From NCBI RefSeq assembly GCF_020382885.2, contig NC_058493.1:28030999-28094998 (forward strand): a DNA stretch of 64,000 nt. The letters run 5' to 3'. Origin of the DNA: Scatophagus argus (lineage: Eukaryota; Chordata; Actinopteri; Scatophagidae). A model generated the notes under the pieces. The model was not told the origin of the DNA, did not search any database, and saw only the letters and a program-made list of their open reading frames with translations. A program made the translations under genes and the position numbers. Shown piece after piece: positions 1 to 12,735 of this stretch. Every line of letters begins with the position of its first letter. Positions within the stretch are counted from its first letter, which is position 1.

Positions 1-257
1 TTTTATTTTGAAACTATGGACCGGATGCTATGTGTGTTGAACAGTGTCGCTTTACGGGGGTTTAAACGGGAGCGTAAACGCTACCAAGAGTTCACATCGC
101 GGAATGAACACAAGTCCGCCGCCTCTCCTGTGAGCGAGCCGCCGGACGCCGGGCTGTCGGTAGTTTGCTGGATTTATTAGTTTGTCAGGAGACGCTGGAC
201 TTCACTTCCTCAGCAGATAAACGAGAGGATTTGGAGAAAGAAGCTCGTCTGTCAGCG
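1..257 (+). other. tspan18: Candidate non-coding first exon of tspan18 (5' UTR)
   Basis: GC-rich segment with several CpGs that ends in a strong splice donor, GTAAGT, starting at 258. It contains only a short upstream reading frame (ATG near 103, stopping after nine codons) and no recognisable protein. The next clear coding sequence on this strand is the tetraspanin start exon at 14636, and TSPAN18 genes typically have untranslated leading exons, so I infer that this is one. The transcription start is not visible and may lie before the window. Alternatively it could be the 5' end of an unrelated non-coding transcript. Confidence 0.4.
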
Positions 258-2034
258 GTAAGTTTAAATTTAACGTACAGCAGCGTTCAGGTCGCAGCCC
301 TCAGCGAGCGTTTAGCCGCTAGCTTTAATGTTCACACCGTGAAATGATGGCAGCCACTAATCAATGACTTTAATCTGACAGCTGCTGCCTGGAGTCCACT
401 TGTTGGTGTTTGTTCAGTTTGTGTTGACCATCAGAACTTGGTTTGAAACGTTGATGGAAAATGGTAAATACATAACATTAGAATTATTGAATTAAACTTT
501 ATTTAAAGGTGTAGCACACGATTTATTTCTTTTTTTGTGAGTGTTTTAGCTGTATGTTGTTATAACATTCATCAGATTGTATTTTTAGTGCCTGACTGAT
601 AAATCAGACTCGCGTTATGCATCTGAAAGTATCTGCATGTCTTATTTTTAACCAGTTAAATGTCTTGCTTACTACACATTTCTGTCTTTATTAACCGAAA
701 TGAACGGCTGCTTATCAAAGTGTTTCTTTATAGGGCTGCAGCTCACAGTATTCTCAGTATTATCATTTAATCCGCTTGATTCAGTCAGTTTACTGCCTCA
801 CCAGAACCACAACATGTTGGGACTTTTGCCTTGAAAAGGAAATGAAAAATTCACCCAAATGGTGAACAGTTGCACATTAATTTTTTTACTGATTGGCTAA
901 TGGATGTTTGGACTCATCATTTCAGCTTTACTGTTTATATGTTTATGTTAAACAGATGTGCACCAGCTGCTGAACTGTGACCAGTTCTTTCAAATATCAG
1001 CATCAGGACCAGCATTAACAATCCTGCATTTTATGGAGTCTGATTATATAAATGACTTTCAAATGTATTAACGTAGACGATGCAGTAGTATGAGAAAACA
1101 TAAACAAATATAACTTTAGAACATGTGTATTACTACAGCTAAATGTTACTGCAGAGACCCTCGAGGAAAGAACAGTCGCTCACAATAATCCACCACCGAT
1201 GGTTTGTTGTTCCACAGGGTTTCCACAGCCGTAAGTGTTTCTGATGTCTTTTTTTTAACATGCAAGTAATCAAAACACAACTCAATAAGCAGTCTGCTAT
1301 ATTTATACAGCAAAATAAAGTCTCCAAATGAGAGTGGATTAACTGGCATGGCGTCCGGCTGGGGAGCCAAACGAGCATTTGGCTGGTGTTTGCTGCCGCT
1401 TTCACACCTCGTGAGTCTGTGCAACGCGTTCGCTGACCCTTCCACGAAATGTCCTCCTTCTCAGGGCTTCAGCTGCCAGACTCGTATCGAGAGACTCTGC
1501 TGTGCGAAGTTTCTGTTGTGTGTAAATCAGTTTGGCAGATTAATGTGCACCATCTGCATGACAAAATGTTCAGAATAGGAATATATTTGCCACCTGAACA
1601 CCTCTGCCTGCCAAACAGAGACGTCTTGTATGTTCACATAAGGAGGCGAATGTTAGTCAAAGGGAGCATCCGCCCTGTCGTTGAAACGGTTTGTTTTGTT
1701 GTTTGTTGAGTCCTTTTTGCTGTTTGATGTGTACTTCAGGGCTGCAACCGCAGATCAGTTTCATCACTGCTTCATCTGAGGTTTAGTTTTGTTTGTAACG
1801 AATGAAGCGTTTAGTCTATGAAATGTCAGAAAATAAGAACAAACGTCTGTTGTGAGTAAGAGTCAAATGTGATGTGTGCAATGTGTTTAAAAATATTCAG
1901 GTTAAACTGATGTAAAGCAGCAAATTCTCACAGTGGATGAGCTGGCGTTAGCGTGATGCCAGTGCTGGTCTGTCTGTCAGTTCGTCTGTCTGTCCACCAC
2001 TGAAATGTCTCTACAAGACAGATGGTCATGAAAG

Positions 2035-2290
2035 TTTGTACACACATTGCTGGCCCGATGTGCTTTAGGGCCACCATGAGGCGGACATTTTGGTGTGCTG
2101 TGTTGAAGAAGACTTGAAACCGCCGACTGAGACCATAAACTCACAAAGAAACTGTTTTCTGAGGTCGTAAATTGAGCGGGAAGTGGACTCATTTTCTCAT
2201 AAGCTCACATACAATGAGACTTCTGTTTGAAGCCAGTGGAGTCGCCCCCTGCTGGACAGATCTTGAAGCTCCGTCCACTGATTACACTGT
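2035..2290 (+). repeat. Dispersed teleost repeat fragment
   Basis: The segment includes wording such as ggccaccatgaggcggac, gaccataaactcacaaag and gtcgccccctgctgg. I recognise these as parts of a short interspersed repeat common in fish introns. I see no second convincing copy in this window, so the call rests on recall rather than internal comparison. The repeat class is not known to me. Confidence 0.45.
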
Positions 2291-5200
2291 CATTGTGAGC
2301 ATGAGCCGCCTGCCTCATAACCGCATCGTCCACAGTTCGATTCCCAGCTGAGGGTCCTGCCTGTCTGTCGGCTGTCAAATTAAGACAAAAATCCCCAAAA
2401 TTATCGGTCATGGGAACAAATCTAAAACCACTTGTGTTTTGATCATGGCTCGATTCTTTCCTGGTTCTGGTTTTGTTGCTCTACCTTTGCCGTCTGCCTC
2501 AGTGCGTCCACATCCTGGAAGTTCAGGTCGCGTCTCTGTGGGACGGCCACAGGTCCATCTGTGCCTTCCCCTCATGTGCAGCGCTGAGGCACTTAGTCTA
2601 TTTGTGGATCACAGCGTGGTCGCTGCTGCCTGACAAAAGGACCGACGAGCTGCGAGGGGGGCGGCGATCCTCTGGGGCTGGCAGCTACTTTACTTCCCAT
2701 CCTGCCAGCAGAGCGTCCCCGGGGTAAACTGAAGGCGGAGCTGGCGGTTGGACGGAGGTCGAGCTCTGATAAACACGCGACGTCTGGTGTCGTCTGAGGA
2801 AAACTCTGAATATCAGGCTGTCGCTTTCAGCTCCAGTCGCTGAGTTTGGATTGCAGTCTTGTTGCTTCATCCTTTTAAGTCAGAAGGAACTGAGGAGCTT
2901 TTTTTGGTTTATGTTCTTAAACAATCAAACAATCAACAAATTATTTTCTCACTTCATTGATCATTTGTTTAAGCTATAAACAGTGAGAGTCATAAATTCC
3001 CAGAACACTTTTTGACTGCAAATCACTTTTTTTTTTATTATTGAAATTATTGCAGAATCATTTTCTCACAATTGTGAGCTGATTTTGTTGTTGTTGTTGT
3101 TTTTATTTGTACTTCTCAGATATGTTTTGTTTAGACAGAAGAACTGAAAGAATCCAGTATAAAGAAATACTGGCTCCTGGGCCTTCAGATTTCTGTCCGC
3201 TGATGATTTATGTGGCTGAGTGGACAAAAGCGAAGAAGAAGAAGAAGGAAGAGGCTCGTTTCCGTGATTTGTTGATTAAATTACCAGCCTTTAACACAAC
3301 CTGTTCCCCTCAGACACAGTGTGGACACGTAATGCTAATGCCCCGGTGCTCCTTCAAAGGTTTCTGCTTGTAACCAGATTAAATTCAGTCAAAGTGAATT
3401 AAAAAGCAGATGGTCAGGCCTCCGCAGAGTGACCCCGTCCCTGAACTCTGCTCCGTCTCAGCACGGGGACTTTCTCAGCTTGTCAAATCTCTTTCTGAGT
3501 CGACCATGCGAGACGTTCGCTGCTTCACAATCACAACTCAAGAATTAAACTGAATTAAAATAAGCAAAGAAAAACCGTCCACGTCTACAGCCACACCGGA
3601 GACTCTGTCCACGCTGTGTTTACCGTGTCATCATCCTGATGCAGCGTGTTAGCATGCTAATATTTATTCATTAGCACTAAACTGCTCTGGTTTATCCCGA
3701 GGGAATGAGGGGACGAGCAACAGAGGACAAATCATTCAGCAGGACGGACGGACTTTGGGAGACGTTAAACAACTTGAGACGTCACCAGTCGGACCAGACA
3801 ACGTGGATGATTCATCCTCTCAGGACCACGAACGGCCGTACAAAATGTCATGGGAATTTCCTTTAACAGTTGATGAGATCTTTCAGTCTGGACTGACATC
3901 AGGCCCCCCCCTTCGCCGGTGCCACGCTGCCAACATGGCTGAAATTATGACGAGGTTTTTATTTTGCTGCTGCAGGCGGCTTCGGGCATCAAAGCAGCTC
4001 TTTTTAATGTGTTGATGGCTGCTGATGGTTTGACTTGTGGTTTGTGGCGCGTTTCAGTCTCCAGTGTCTGCATGTGGGCTTCGTCAGGGCTCATGCAGCA
4101 GACATGCAGGACTGACGGCGACTTTAGAAAAGTTGGTGTAGTTGATGGTGTGAGTTTTTAAAAGGTCTGAATCACAGCCCTGATTCTGAAATTATTCCAT
4201 TTTTTAACTCCTAACAGCAAAGGAAGAATTTCATGGTGCAGGGAACTTGTTTCTTCACTGTGCATATGACAGTAAACACTTTGCATCTTGACTTTGGATT
4301 AATTAGATTAAAGAATTTGCTGTCTAATCCTAATATTCAGTAACCGTACATCAAACTGAATGCAGTGTGGTAGCTTGTGGTAGCTTGTGGTGCTTTGGCG
4401 GCTCAGTCACTGCGCTGCAGCTGTAACACGGTGGCTGAATCACGAGAGCGTTTGGCACTCGTATGCACAGTCGGCAAGTCAGCACTTACTGGGAGCCAAT
4501 AATTGAGCCCGTAGTCTGAATATGGCTGCTGAGAGAAACCAGCAGACAGCGTTTCTCTCCACGAGTTTATTCTCCCAAACCTGAACCAGATGGCCTCAGC
4601 TGCTGTGACTTTTACAGTGCGAGGCAGTTGCTGCTCCCTGTGTGGTCCTGGCCGGCGGTTCCACTTCGCGGTGAGTCTGAGAGTTGGCTCATCTGCGTGG
4701 AAGGTAGCATTTAGTCACACCTCGTGCATCGATTTTCAACAGCAGTTAATAGAGGAGAGCGTCGGGGTGACGAGAGGCAGCCGTCCTCTCCTCCGCCGCC
4801 GCATCCACCTCTTGGGGTTCGAGTGTAATTGGGTCTCTGGGGGATTACGCGTCTGCCTCTGCGCTCCACATTTTTACTTTCATCTCTTAAGGTTGGGTTC
4901 GTCCTCGACTGGCTGACAGCTCGGCGCTCTCAGATGGCACCGAGGGCTGAAGTGTTGGCAGCAGTGGAGAATAATTCTCCTCTCATCACACTCCCATCAG
5001 AGCTAAAGCTTTCCTTCAGCTTTCACAGCAGCCAGAAAACATCTTTTGGTTTGTTTGTTAGCAGCTCCTGCTCGTGTGCTGCAGCTCGCGTCTCTGGCTC
5101 GGTGTCGTCACTGGTTGTCAGTTTTACTTTGGTGGACTTTAACAGCGGCGTGTTTTTTAGCGTCGGTCCCTTTGACAACATTTCACTGTCTTGCTCTTCC

Positions 5201-5683
5201 TGAAATATTCATCAGAGCCCTGGTGTTGTCAGCCGTGACTCTGGAAGCACACGTTGGAAAGGCAGTTGGTCTCCTGTGAGCTTGTTTTCATCAGGATGAC
5301 TTTGAGTTCAGCTTGAATCTGCATCTCAAACTGATCATCAAACACTTCAGAGATGAAAACGGTTATTCAGGTCTGATAAAATGTGCAGCTGGTGCAGGAT
5401 TAGTCACCATCTCACCTCATCTCTGCGTGAATGTGATTTTATGTTTTCCCCCCTCAGTTTCACGCTGAGGAAATAGAACAAGTAAGAACTGGAGAAAAAG
5501 GCCTTTTGCTGTGTGGGCAGCGTGGCTGTCAACAGATTTGGAAGGTCCTTCACATTCGTGAGTCATGTGCCTTCTGTTTGACAGGCCTGCATCATCAGCA
5601 CAGCAGCCAGCAGCAACCTGTGGCTGCATGCAGGGTAACAAGACGCTGTCCTGCTCCCAAATCAGACACACCTCACACCATCT

Positions 5684-5903
5684 GTGTAGACAAAAGTATT
5701 GGGACAGCTGAGCATCACACCAGCAGGGACTTTAATGACGTCTCATTGTAAAGACACAGACAGCTTTGCAGCTCTAACAGCTTCCACTCTTCTGTGAAGG
5801 CTTTCCACAACATGTTGGAGTGTTTCTGTGGGAATTTGTGCCCATTCATGCAGTAGAGCATTTGTGAGGTCACACACTGATGTTGGACCAAAAGGCCTGG
5901 CTT
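5684..5903 (-). mobile_element. Tc1-like non-autonomous relic, copy A (truncated)
   Basis: It starts with a terminal-repeat-like sequence (tagacaaaagtattggga) and continues almost identically to the left part of the copy at 35701-36213. Homology stops abruptly at ggcctggct near 5903. The segment corresponds to the 3' end of the transposase region read on the minus strand. The part carrying the last catalytic residue and the other terminal repeat are missing, so it cannot move. Confidence 0.8.
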
Positions 5904-6186
5904 TTTGACTGTACGCATAGAGTCAGTCAGATTCTTATTATCTCTGCAGTGGGATGCTGCTCTTCCTGAAGTTTCTTCAGTTTTTCCTTATCTCTTAGGT
6001 GGTGGTTCCCGAACGTTTTCACTGACACAAGTTTGATCACAGACCTCCCACCTGATATAATTTTGTCATGCATGAAACCCTTGATCAAAGTACTCATCCA
6101 TTTTGTCATTGTATTCCTTATGGATGGAGTTAAAGTGAAAATAAATTATTCCCTGTTTTGCTCAGAACCACTTTGGAACCCCAGCG

Positions 6187-6221
6187 CAAGGACCCACAGG
6201 GTCCTTCCCTGTGGGTCCTTG
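6187..6221. repeat. Perfect 15-bp inverted repeat with 5-base loop
   Basis: The arm at 6187-6201 (CAAGGACCCACAGGG) is the exact reverse complement of 6207-6221, with TCCTT between them. It would form a stable hairpin in RNA or single-stranded DNA. It sits in repeat-like intronic sequence; no function is apparent. Confidence 0.85.
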
Positions 6222-7812
6222 AACCCCACTTTTAAAACCACTGGTCCGTGGATGGAGGCTGTCGAGTGTTGTACAGCCTGAAAAACCTTCTGACACAAAG
6301 CTGTGGTTATAACTTACATAACTTGATGTGTTATGTCAGAAGATGCATGAAGAGTACACGTTTGGAGGTGTAGAAAGCTTTTATTTAGAAACCTTTGAGG
6401 TAAAAGTAGCTGCTGTGGATGCTCTCTCTGGTCTCATGAGATGAAGAGGAGGTCAGTCCAGGACCTGATCACGTACCGCTGTGTTAGCCATGACCAAGTC
6501 CGGACTGGTCTGTAGTGTTCAACAGAGCAGTGTTTCATTGGCCTGTTCTTCTCATCATCATCATTATGTGTATTAACACGTCATGCAGTGATAAAACGCT
6601 GAAAAGAGTTAGGAATGGACTCTTAAGTGATCAGTTTTTAATCCACTTTTTCACTTTCATGTTTCCTCTTTGGTGAAATAAACCGTGAAGGCTGTGAATC
6701 CAGTGAGAGGAATGTGACTTGTAGACAATTAAAGACATGAAAACCTATTTTTATTATTCATGTTGTGTGATCTCTGCGGTGGGAAAAGAGCTCACGACTC
6801 GTCTGTCTCGAACTCAGTTTCCAGCCTACACTTTGAACAGTTTTGGACATTTTTCTGTCTTTGTGGGTGCATGTTAAACCAATGAATATCTGACTCATGT
6901 GTCAAGAGCTTTAGATTTGAAAATCTGGACATAAATGTGATAAATGTGGTTATCATAGCATTCAAGAACCATGAAGTCAAAGTCTCTGCCTCCTGCTGCT
7001 GCATGTTTGGCTGCTTTCACATCCAAACTCTCTGAGAAGGAGCTGGAAACAACCGGCCGGTCACACATACGGTGGCCCAGAGGGGACAGTATTCATGCTG
7101 AGTATTCAGCCAAAACTTTGTTAACAGTAACATGCAAACAGAAGAGCTCCTGAGCGCTGGAGGATTAGTTTGTCCACGTTATGAGCTGTTCATCCTGTCA
7201 CGACTGCTCGTGTCTGTTTACTGCTCACGTCTCTGCTGACAAACACTTGTGCAGTTTCGGATCATATTGAAAACAAGAAAAAAAAACAAAAAACAGAGAA
7301 ACTGAATCATGAAGTGTGAATCATGTAGCACAAAAATGCTAAACACTGTGCTTTAGCGCAGTGAATCACTCATTACTGCAGCAATGTTTCCTTTTCTTTG
7401 ACATTTCCTGTGGCCCGACGAGCTCGGGGTGCCACGCAGCACAGAACCCATCACGTGTGCTGGTTGCTATGGAAACAGCTGGACGTGAGGCAGACTACAG
7501 GAAAACTTGAATCCTGGCTCAGGAAATCTGTGAATTCATTTGAGACCTGCAGGGTTGGATGTGACCCCATCGGCCCCAGCAGTGAGCACGGATCAGGCAG
7601 AGAGTTTATCTGTCATTTCACTCAGATTGAAAATGATAATGTGCTGCAATGCTTGGAGCTAAATGCTAATGACAGAATGCTAACATGTCGTATTATGCGT
7701 CAGCCACCCGTCATGTGGACTGAGCTTCAGTGCGAGTCGTGTCTAAACCTTCTAGCTGTACCTCTCGGCTGTATATTTCAACCACCCTGACTCCTCTTCC
7801 TCCTCTCTGCAG

Positions 7813-7876
7813 CTGATGTGAAGAGGTGCGACGTCGAAGGCTAAACCAGCGTCTGAACCAGCGAGCCGTTAAACAG
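7813..7876 (+). other. tspan18: Candidate non-coding exon 2 of tspan18 (5' UTR)
   Basis: This 64-base segment is preceded by a long pyrimidine tract ending in CTCTCTGCAG, a near-ideal acceptor, and followed by a GTACAT donor. It has no open frame linking to the tetraspanin start codon, so if spliced it would be untranslated leader. The call rests on splice signals and position only; transcript reads are needed to confirm it. Confidence 0.45.
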
Positions 7877-8810
7877 GTACATATGGTATGCCGCTTTCTG
7901 TCACTCCTCCGCCCTGTCCTGTCAGCCTTCGCTTCACTTTGCTTTACTTTTGTTCATCTTCACACATCACAGTCACCCACAGGTGTGTGAGTCAGAGGGG
8001 AAAACGTTTGGGTGCTTGTAGACTTTAGCAAAGCACCAGGAAGTCCTGAACCCTGAAGCTGAGGGGCAGACGTCTCCATTGAGTTCTTGTTTCAGGACGT
8101 GAGCCTGATAATCAGACCGTCAGCTGATTTCTCCTTCTTTGGTGGGTTATTTTACTTTTGACTGAAGTCCATCACACCGACGAACAACAAAGAAACATTC
8201 AGATTTATGACGCATTTCTCCTCCAGTTTGTGGCCAATTTTCATCATTTTTCTGTCATTATTTTTCGTGTACGCAGCCTGTTAGCTTTGCAAGAAACAAA
8301 GAAGTTTATTATGCACATCTGAGAAGAACTAATGTTGTGTAATCCAACGAATATGAGAGACGTCTGCTGGTTGAATACGGCTGAACAGCAGCACAGGCTA
8401 CCAACACGATCACACAACAAACTGAACATTATAGCCGTGAAAACTGTTGAATTTAGCGCTTCAGTTCGAGTTTGGTCCGACTGAAAACATTCTCTGTTTT
8501 TAAATATTAAATTGCGCTGCTTTATTGCATTTTAGGGGCGCGTGTGTCTCAGCCTGGTTCACATCACTGCACTGATTAGATTCAGGCTCAGTGATGGATG
8601 CAAATCAGACTGCAAGGCCTGATCACATTAAGTTCAATTAGAACTAATTTATTTGCCCTGTCAGACGTCTTCGATGTTCAGGACGTCCATCGGTTCATTC
8701 ATCAGAAACGCATCAGTTCGTCGTCTTTTCCTTTTCTTTGTTAATTCATGCAGGTTTGATCGACTGCCTCAAAGTGTCTTGTCGCTGTGTGTTCTGTTAA
8801 ACCACCTGCT

Positions 8811-8811
<1 letters not shown>

Positions 8812-8843
<32 letters not shown>
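8812..8843. repeat. (CA)n microsatellite
   Basis: An uninterrupted alternating CA run of about 32 bases inside the putative second tspan18 intron. Confidence 0.95.
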
Positions 8844-8845
<2 letters not shown>

Positions 8846-11800
8846 ACGTGTTAAAGTGTGGCAGACGGTGAGCTTGACTGTTGAGTCCTCAGTCTCTTTA
8901 CATGTGAAAGATTCCTGTCATCATTAACAGGAGTCACAGGGTCTGTCGTCCACTCCCGTCTGTGTTAATAAAGGTTTAATGACGGTTCATTGGTTTTAAA
9001 ACAACAGAAGCACAAACCCAGAGATCAGGCTGTTTCTGACTCAGGCTTAAAAATAAATAAAAGAACGTGTCGTCATCCTTTAAAGGCGGAAGACGCTGAA
9101 GATGTCGACGTTCGCAGCAGCTCCAAACTGACAGGCTGGAAAAGCAGAACCCGCGGCGTCCACTAAAACACCACATGTTTGCCAACTGCGAATGTGCTCG
9201 TGTTTTAGTAGAGTGTTAAATAATAGAACTCCCTGGATTGTATTTTAGGGTCCAACTCGTTCAGCACACATCATTACATCACTTTCACCTCAGCTCAACC
9301 GTCACAAACCACCAGCCTCTGGATTAAATCTCCTCTGTGTCTTCAAAACATTTTTACAAAACTCTGCTGTAGATTTAACAATAGAAATACTGGGCTAAAG
9401 AAATCCTGAGTGAAAATGACTTTAATTTGCCCTCTGATGATCAGTACTTTAAAGGGGTCGTTAGTGAGCGACGCTGGGCGACTTCTGCGTCTGAAAGGAG
9501 TTCAAAACCTGACCAGAGGATCGATGAATTGACCCTAAAATGCTGCTGTTTTGTTTTCCAGTATTTATGTTTTTTAGCCTTCAACAAACACGTTTTTCCC
9601 AGAAGCCCTTGCGTCTCGAGGGCTAAACGTTGCAGCTCGACAGGAGAAGAGAGCAGGACGTGAACGAGCGAACGCTGTAGACGTGTTCAGACGGCACAGC
9701 TTACTGCTGGAGACGGCCATCGCGGGTCGACGTGTCCACGCTGCCGCGCTGCAGTGTTTTCCCGTGTAGTTTAGAGTAAAAGTGTTGAACAACGGCTGTC
9801 TGTAGATGGAAGTGATGATTTGAAACCTTCGTCACGTCACATGAGCGCCTCACATTGGCGGCGGCAGCATGAGCTTCCTGGCGGGTGTTTGCTCTCCGGG
9901 ACTCACTGAGTGTTTCGTGAGGCTGCGCTGACCCACGCTGGTTGAAGAAGCTGCTGACCCCCTGAGAGCTGCTGTACCTTCACCTTCACGTCTGTTCAGC
10001 ATTCAGAGCAGGAACACCAGTCAGCCTCTGAAGAGGCTCGCAGCAGCTCCACCCTCAGGGGCTCCGCACTCTTTAAGTAGTCTTCACCCGCCTGCTTTTG
10101 CTTTGGTATGCATCTCAGGGCCTTTCCAAAATCAAAGTGTGTGAAAGGAGATAATTTGATGTCTCCCCTGCCAGGTCCTCTTTAAGGTTCTGGGTCTTGG
10201 TGGCAGTCTGTCAAACGGAGACGCTGTCCACACGACTGGACCGGGACGGGTAATAATAACCTCTTTGAAAACTCTCCCCTGGGGCTTCCTCTGTCCACCA
10301 TTTATCTTCTTCCCCCATTTCTCTCCTCTTCATTCAGATGCTTTAAAGTGAAACGAAGTCAAGTCAGATTTGCTCCTTCAGTGTGCTGAAGAACCTTTGA
10401 GAGACCAGGAAGCAGATGTGATTCGCTCAGTCGCTTCTCTCGTGATGCAGCTCGACTCTGACGGCTTTGAGGATGTTGAACCCACCAAATGTTTGATTTC
10501 TTGTTTGGTTGCTTTCACCAAAACTTTTGCTAGGATCTGTTTAGTCTAATAAAAACAGCATGTGGTGCCTTAGAGAATAACTGAGACAGACTGAACAAAC
10601 TGATCCTGTTTGTGGGCCTTTTCCCCCACATATTTAACATATTCATTAATATTCACCATTCACGTTGGCAGAACATCACAACCCATCAGACAAGTGGAAC
10701 CACAGCGACATTCCTGAGTGCTTACCACCGTCAGTTCAGACTGAACCAGCAGGGTTGTGGTGCATGAAGGCGTGAAAACTGAAATAATCTGCATCAGCAA
10801 AATGAACGTGTTCACGTGGATGTTTAAAGGAACAGTTCACTGAATCATTTCCTCCTTGTTTGGGTCACTTGAGAAAATGGAAGTGAATTATCCGTGTGTT
10901 TGGGTTTCTGCAGTGTGATGGAACAAATCGTCCTTTGGACAAACAGCTGACTGTTTAACACTTCAACTTTAGAGTAATAAGGTAGCAATAGTCAGTTAAT
11001 GCAGGTTTAAAGCTTAGGGAGCCCAACAGACCAGTCAGCTGTCAGGTGCTTTGACACCAGATGTGCTGCACGATCGGTCTGTCAGCGCGAGCCAGTCGAA
11101 CCCGTCACCTGAAGAATGTCCAGTCTCTCCCCACAGGAAGCTGCCGCAGGCTGCAGGATGGTCGAGTCCAACCAGAGCCATTCACCATGACTACAGAGGG
11201 GGATTATGTGTGGCCGCTCTGGTCTGGCTGTGTGAAATTACCCAGCAGCCCAGACCTATTTTTGAAAGGAGCCACAGCTGCTAAATGGGCTCTGAGCACC
11301 ACTCTGCGAGTGTGTCTTTGTGTGTTGTACACACTCAGAGCTCCAGGTACAGGATGAGTAGAACCTGTGCTTTTATAACACAGAAAGCTTTTTCACAGAT
11401 GGACCTCAGACAAGCCAGAAGCAAAACATTTGATTGTGAGTCTTTCACCATTAAAGCACAGACGAATTTCTGATGGTTCAAAGTTTTGTACCACTTCAGC
11501 CTGAACTAAAGGTGCAGTTTCCAGGGGGCTCGGGGTGAAAAGCACAGAAACTCCGAGCTCGGCTGATTCAGACCCTTCAGACAACGAGGGATAATCGGCC
11601 TTTTGGCGAGGAAAAATGTGCGGAATATTTAATAATGAAAGCGAGTTTTTGTATTGTGGAGGTGCAGCTCGGCCACAGCTGCAGAGGACGCTGATGACCA
11701 CATTCAACAACCTGATCTGTCGGAGCAGAACGCACTGAGGGCCAAGTCAAGACCAGGACCAGACCAGTGCGAGTCCCGCACTGCATGCCAAACCACAGGC

Positions 11801-11906
11801 TGTCTTCGAGTCGATCTGGACGAGTCACATGCTCACAGAAAACAAAAGAAGGTTCCTTATTAGCCCCCTCTTTATCAATAAACTGATTCGTAATTCTTCT
11901 TAATAT

Positions 11907-11908
<2 letters not shown>

Positions 11909-11952
<44 letters not shown>
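11909..11952. repeat. (TG)n microsatellite
   Basis: An uninterrupted alternating TG run of about 44 bases in the putative second tspan18 intron. Confidence 0.95.
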
Positions 11953-11958
<6 letters not shown>

Positions 11959-12620
11959 ATGCGGCGTCTTGATTAAATTATCAAGAGGCTTTGCAGACGT
12001 GATCTTCTTGTGAAGGAATTTGTCTTTATTCAGTCATTCAGTCTTTTCCCACGTTTTAGTGTCTGCCTATCAGGACAGGACACGATGCTTTTGTCCTGCC
12101 ATCAGGCTTCATCACTCCTGTCTCCTCCTGTCCACACGCTGACGTCCCTGCTGCTCTGGTCTCCACGGAGTCCCCGCCTACACACCCGTCTGAGCCAATC
12201 GCATTGTTGTTCCAACTCCTTTTTATAGCATCAAATAACTAATTAAAACCAGACTGATCTGAAAAATAACACTTGAACAAACATCAGCTTGGCAAGAACA
12301 TCCTAAAATGACAGAAAGCATCTTTGAGAAAAAGTCTATTAGATGTTCACTTTGAGTTATTAGTTTGACTCATGTCTCATCTGCTAACATGAAGGGGGAG
12401 GAGCTTATGAGCTGTACTGCAGCCAGCCACCATAATTAATGCTACAGTACATTAATGTAATAAGTGTGTGTGTGTGTTTCAGTAGTTCTTGAAGTGTCTT
12501 GATTTCAGAATTTACAGATACAACACATGGTCCTTTATTTTCTAAATCTGAATTCACAAGATCATTATTTTAATATGAACGTTTCGTTTGATTTACTAAA
12601 GAAACAAGCGACTGCACACG

Positions 12621-12735
12621 TGTCCGTCCGTCCCCTCGTCCGTCCCCCCGTCCGCCGTCCCCTCGTCCGCCCCCCTCGTCCGCCCCCCCGTCCGTCCCCC
12701 TCGTCCGCCCCGTCCGTCCGTCCCCCCCGTCCCCT
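12621..12735. repeat. C-rich minisatellite with CCGTCC-type units
   Basis: A run of imperfect CCGTC and CCCTCGTC units, with no A at all across roughly 100 bases. It is strongly strand-asymmetric: C, T and sparse G on the plus strand. The open frame through it (Val-Arg-Pro-rich) merely reflects the repeat. Confidence 0.85.

Larger units (their letters stand above)
258..7812 (+). other. Putative tspan18 intron 1; no gene seen
   Basis: About 7.5 kb without a supported coding exon; the open frames are short and show no family resemblance. It holds a dispersed repeat at about 2035-2290, a truncated Tc1-like relic at 5684-5903 and a perfect hairpin at 6187-6221. The DNA around 5990-6260 also looks repeat-derived. 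The rest appears to be ordinary unique intronic DNA. Confidence 0.5.
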
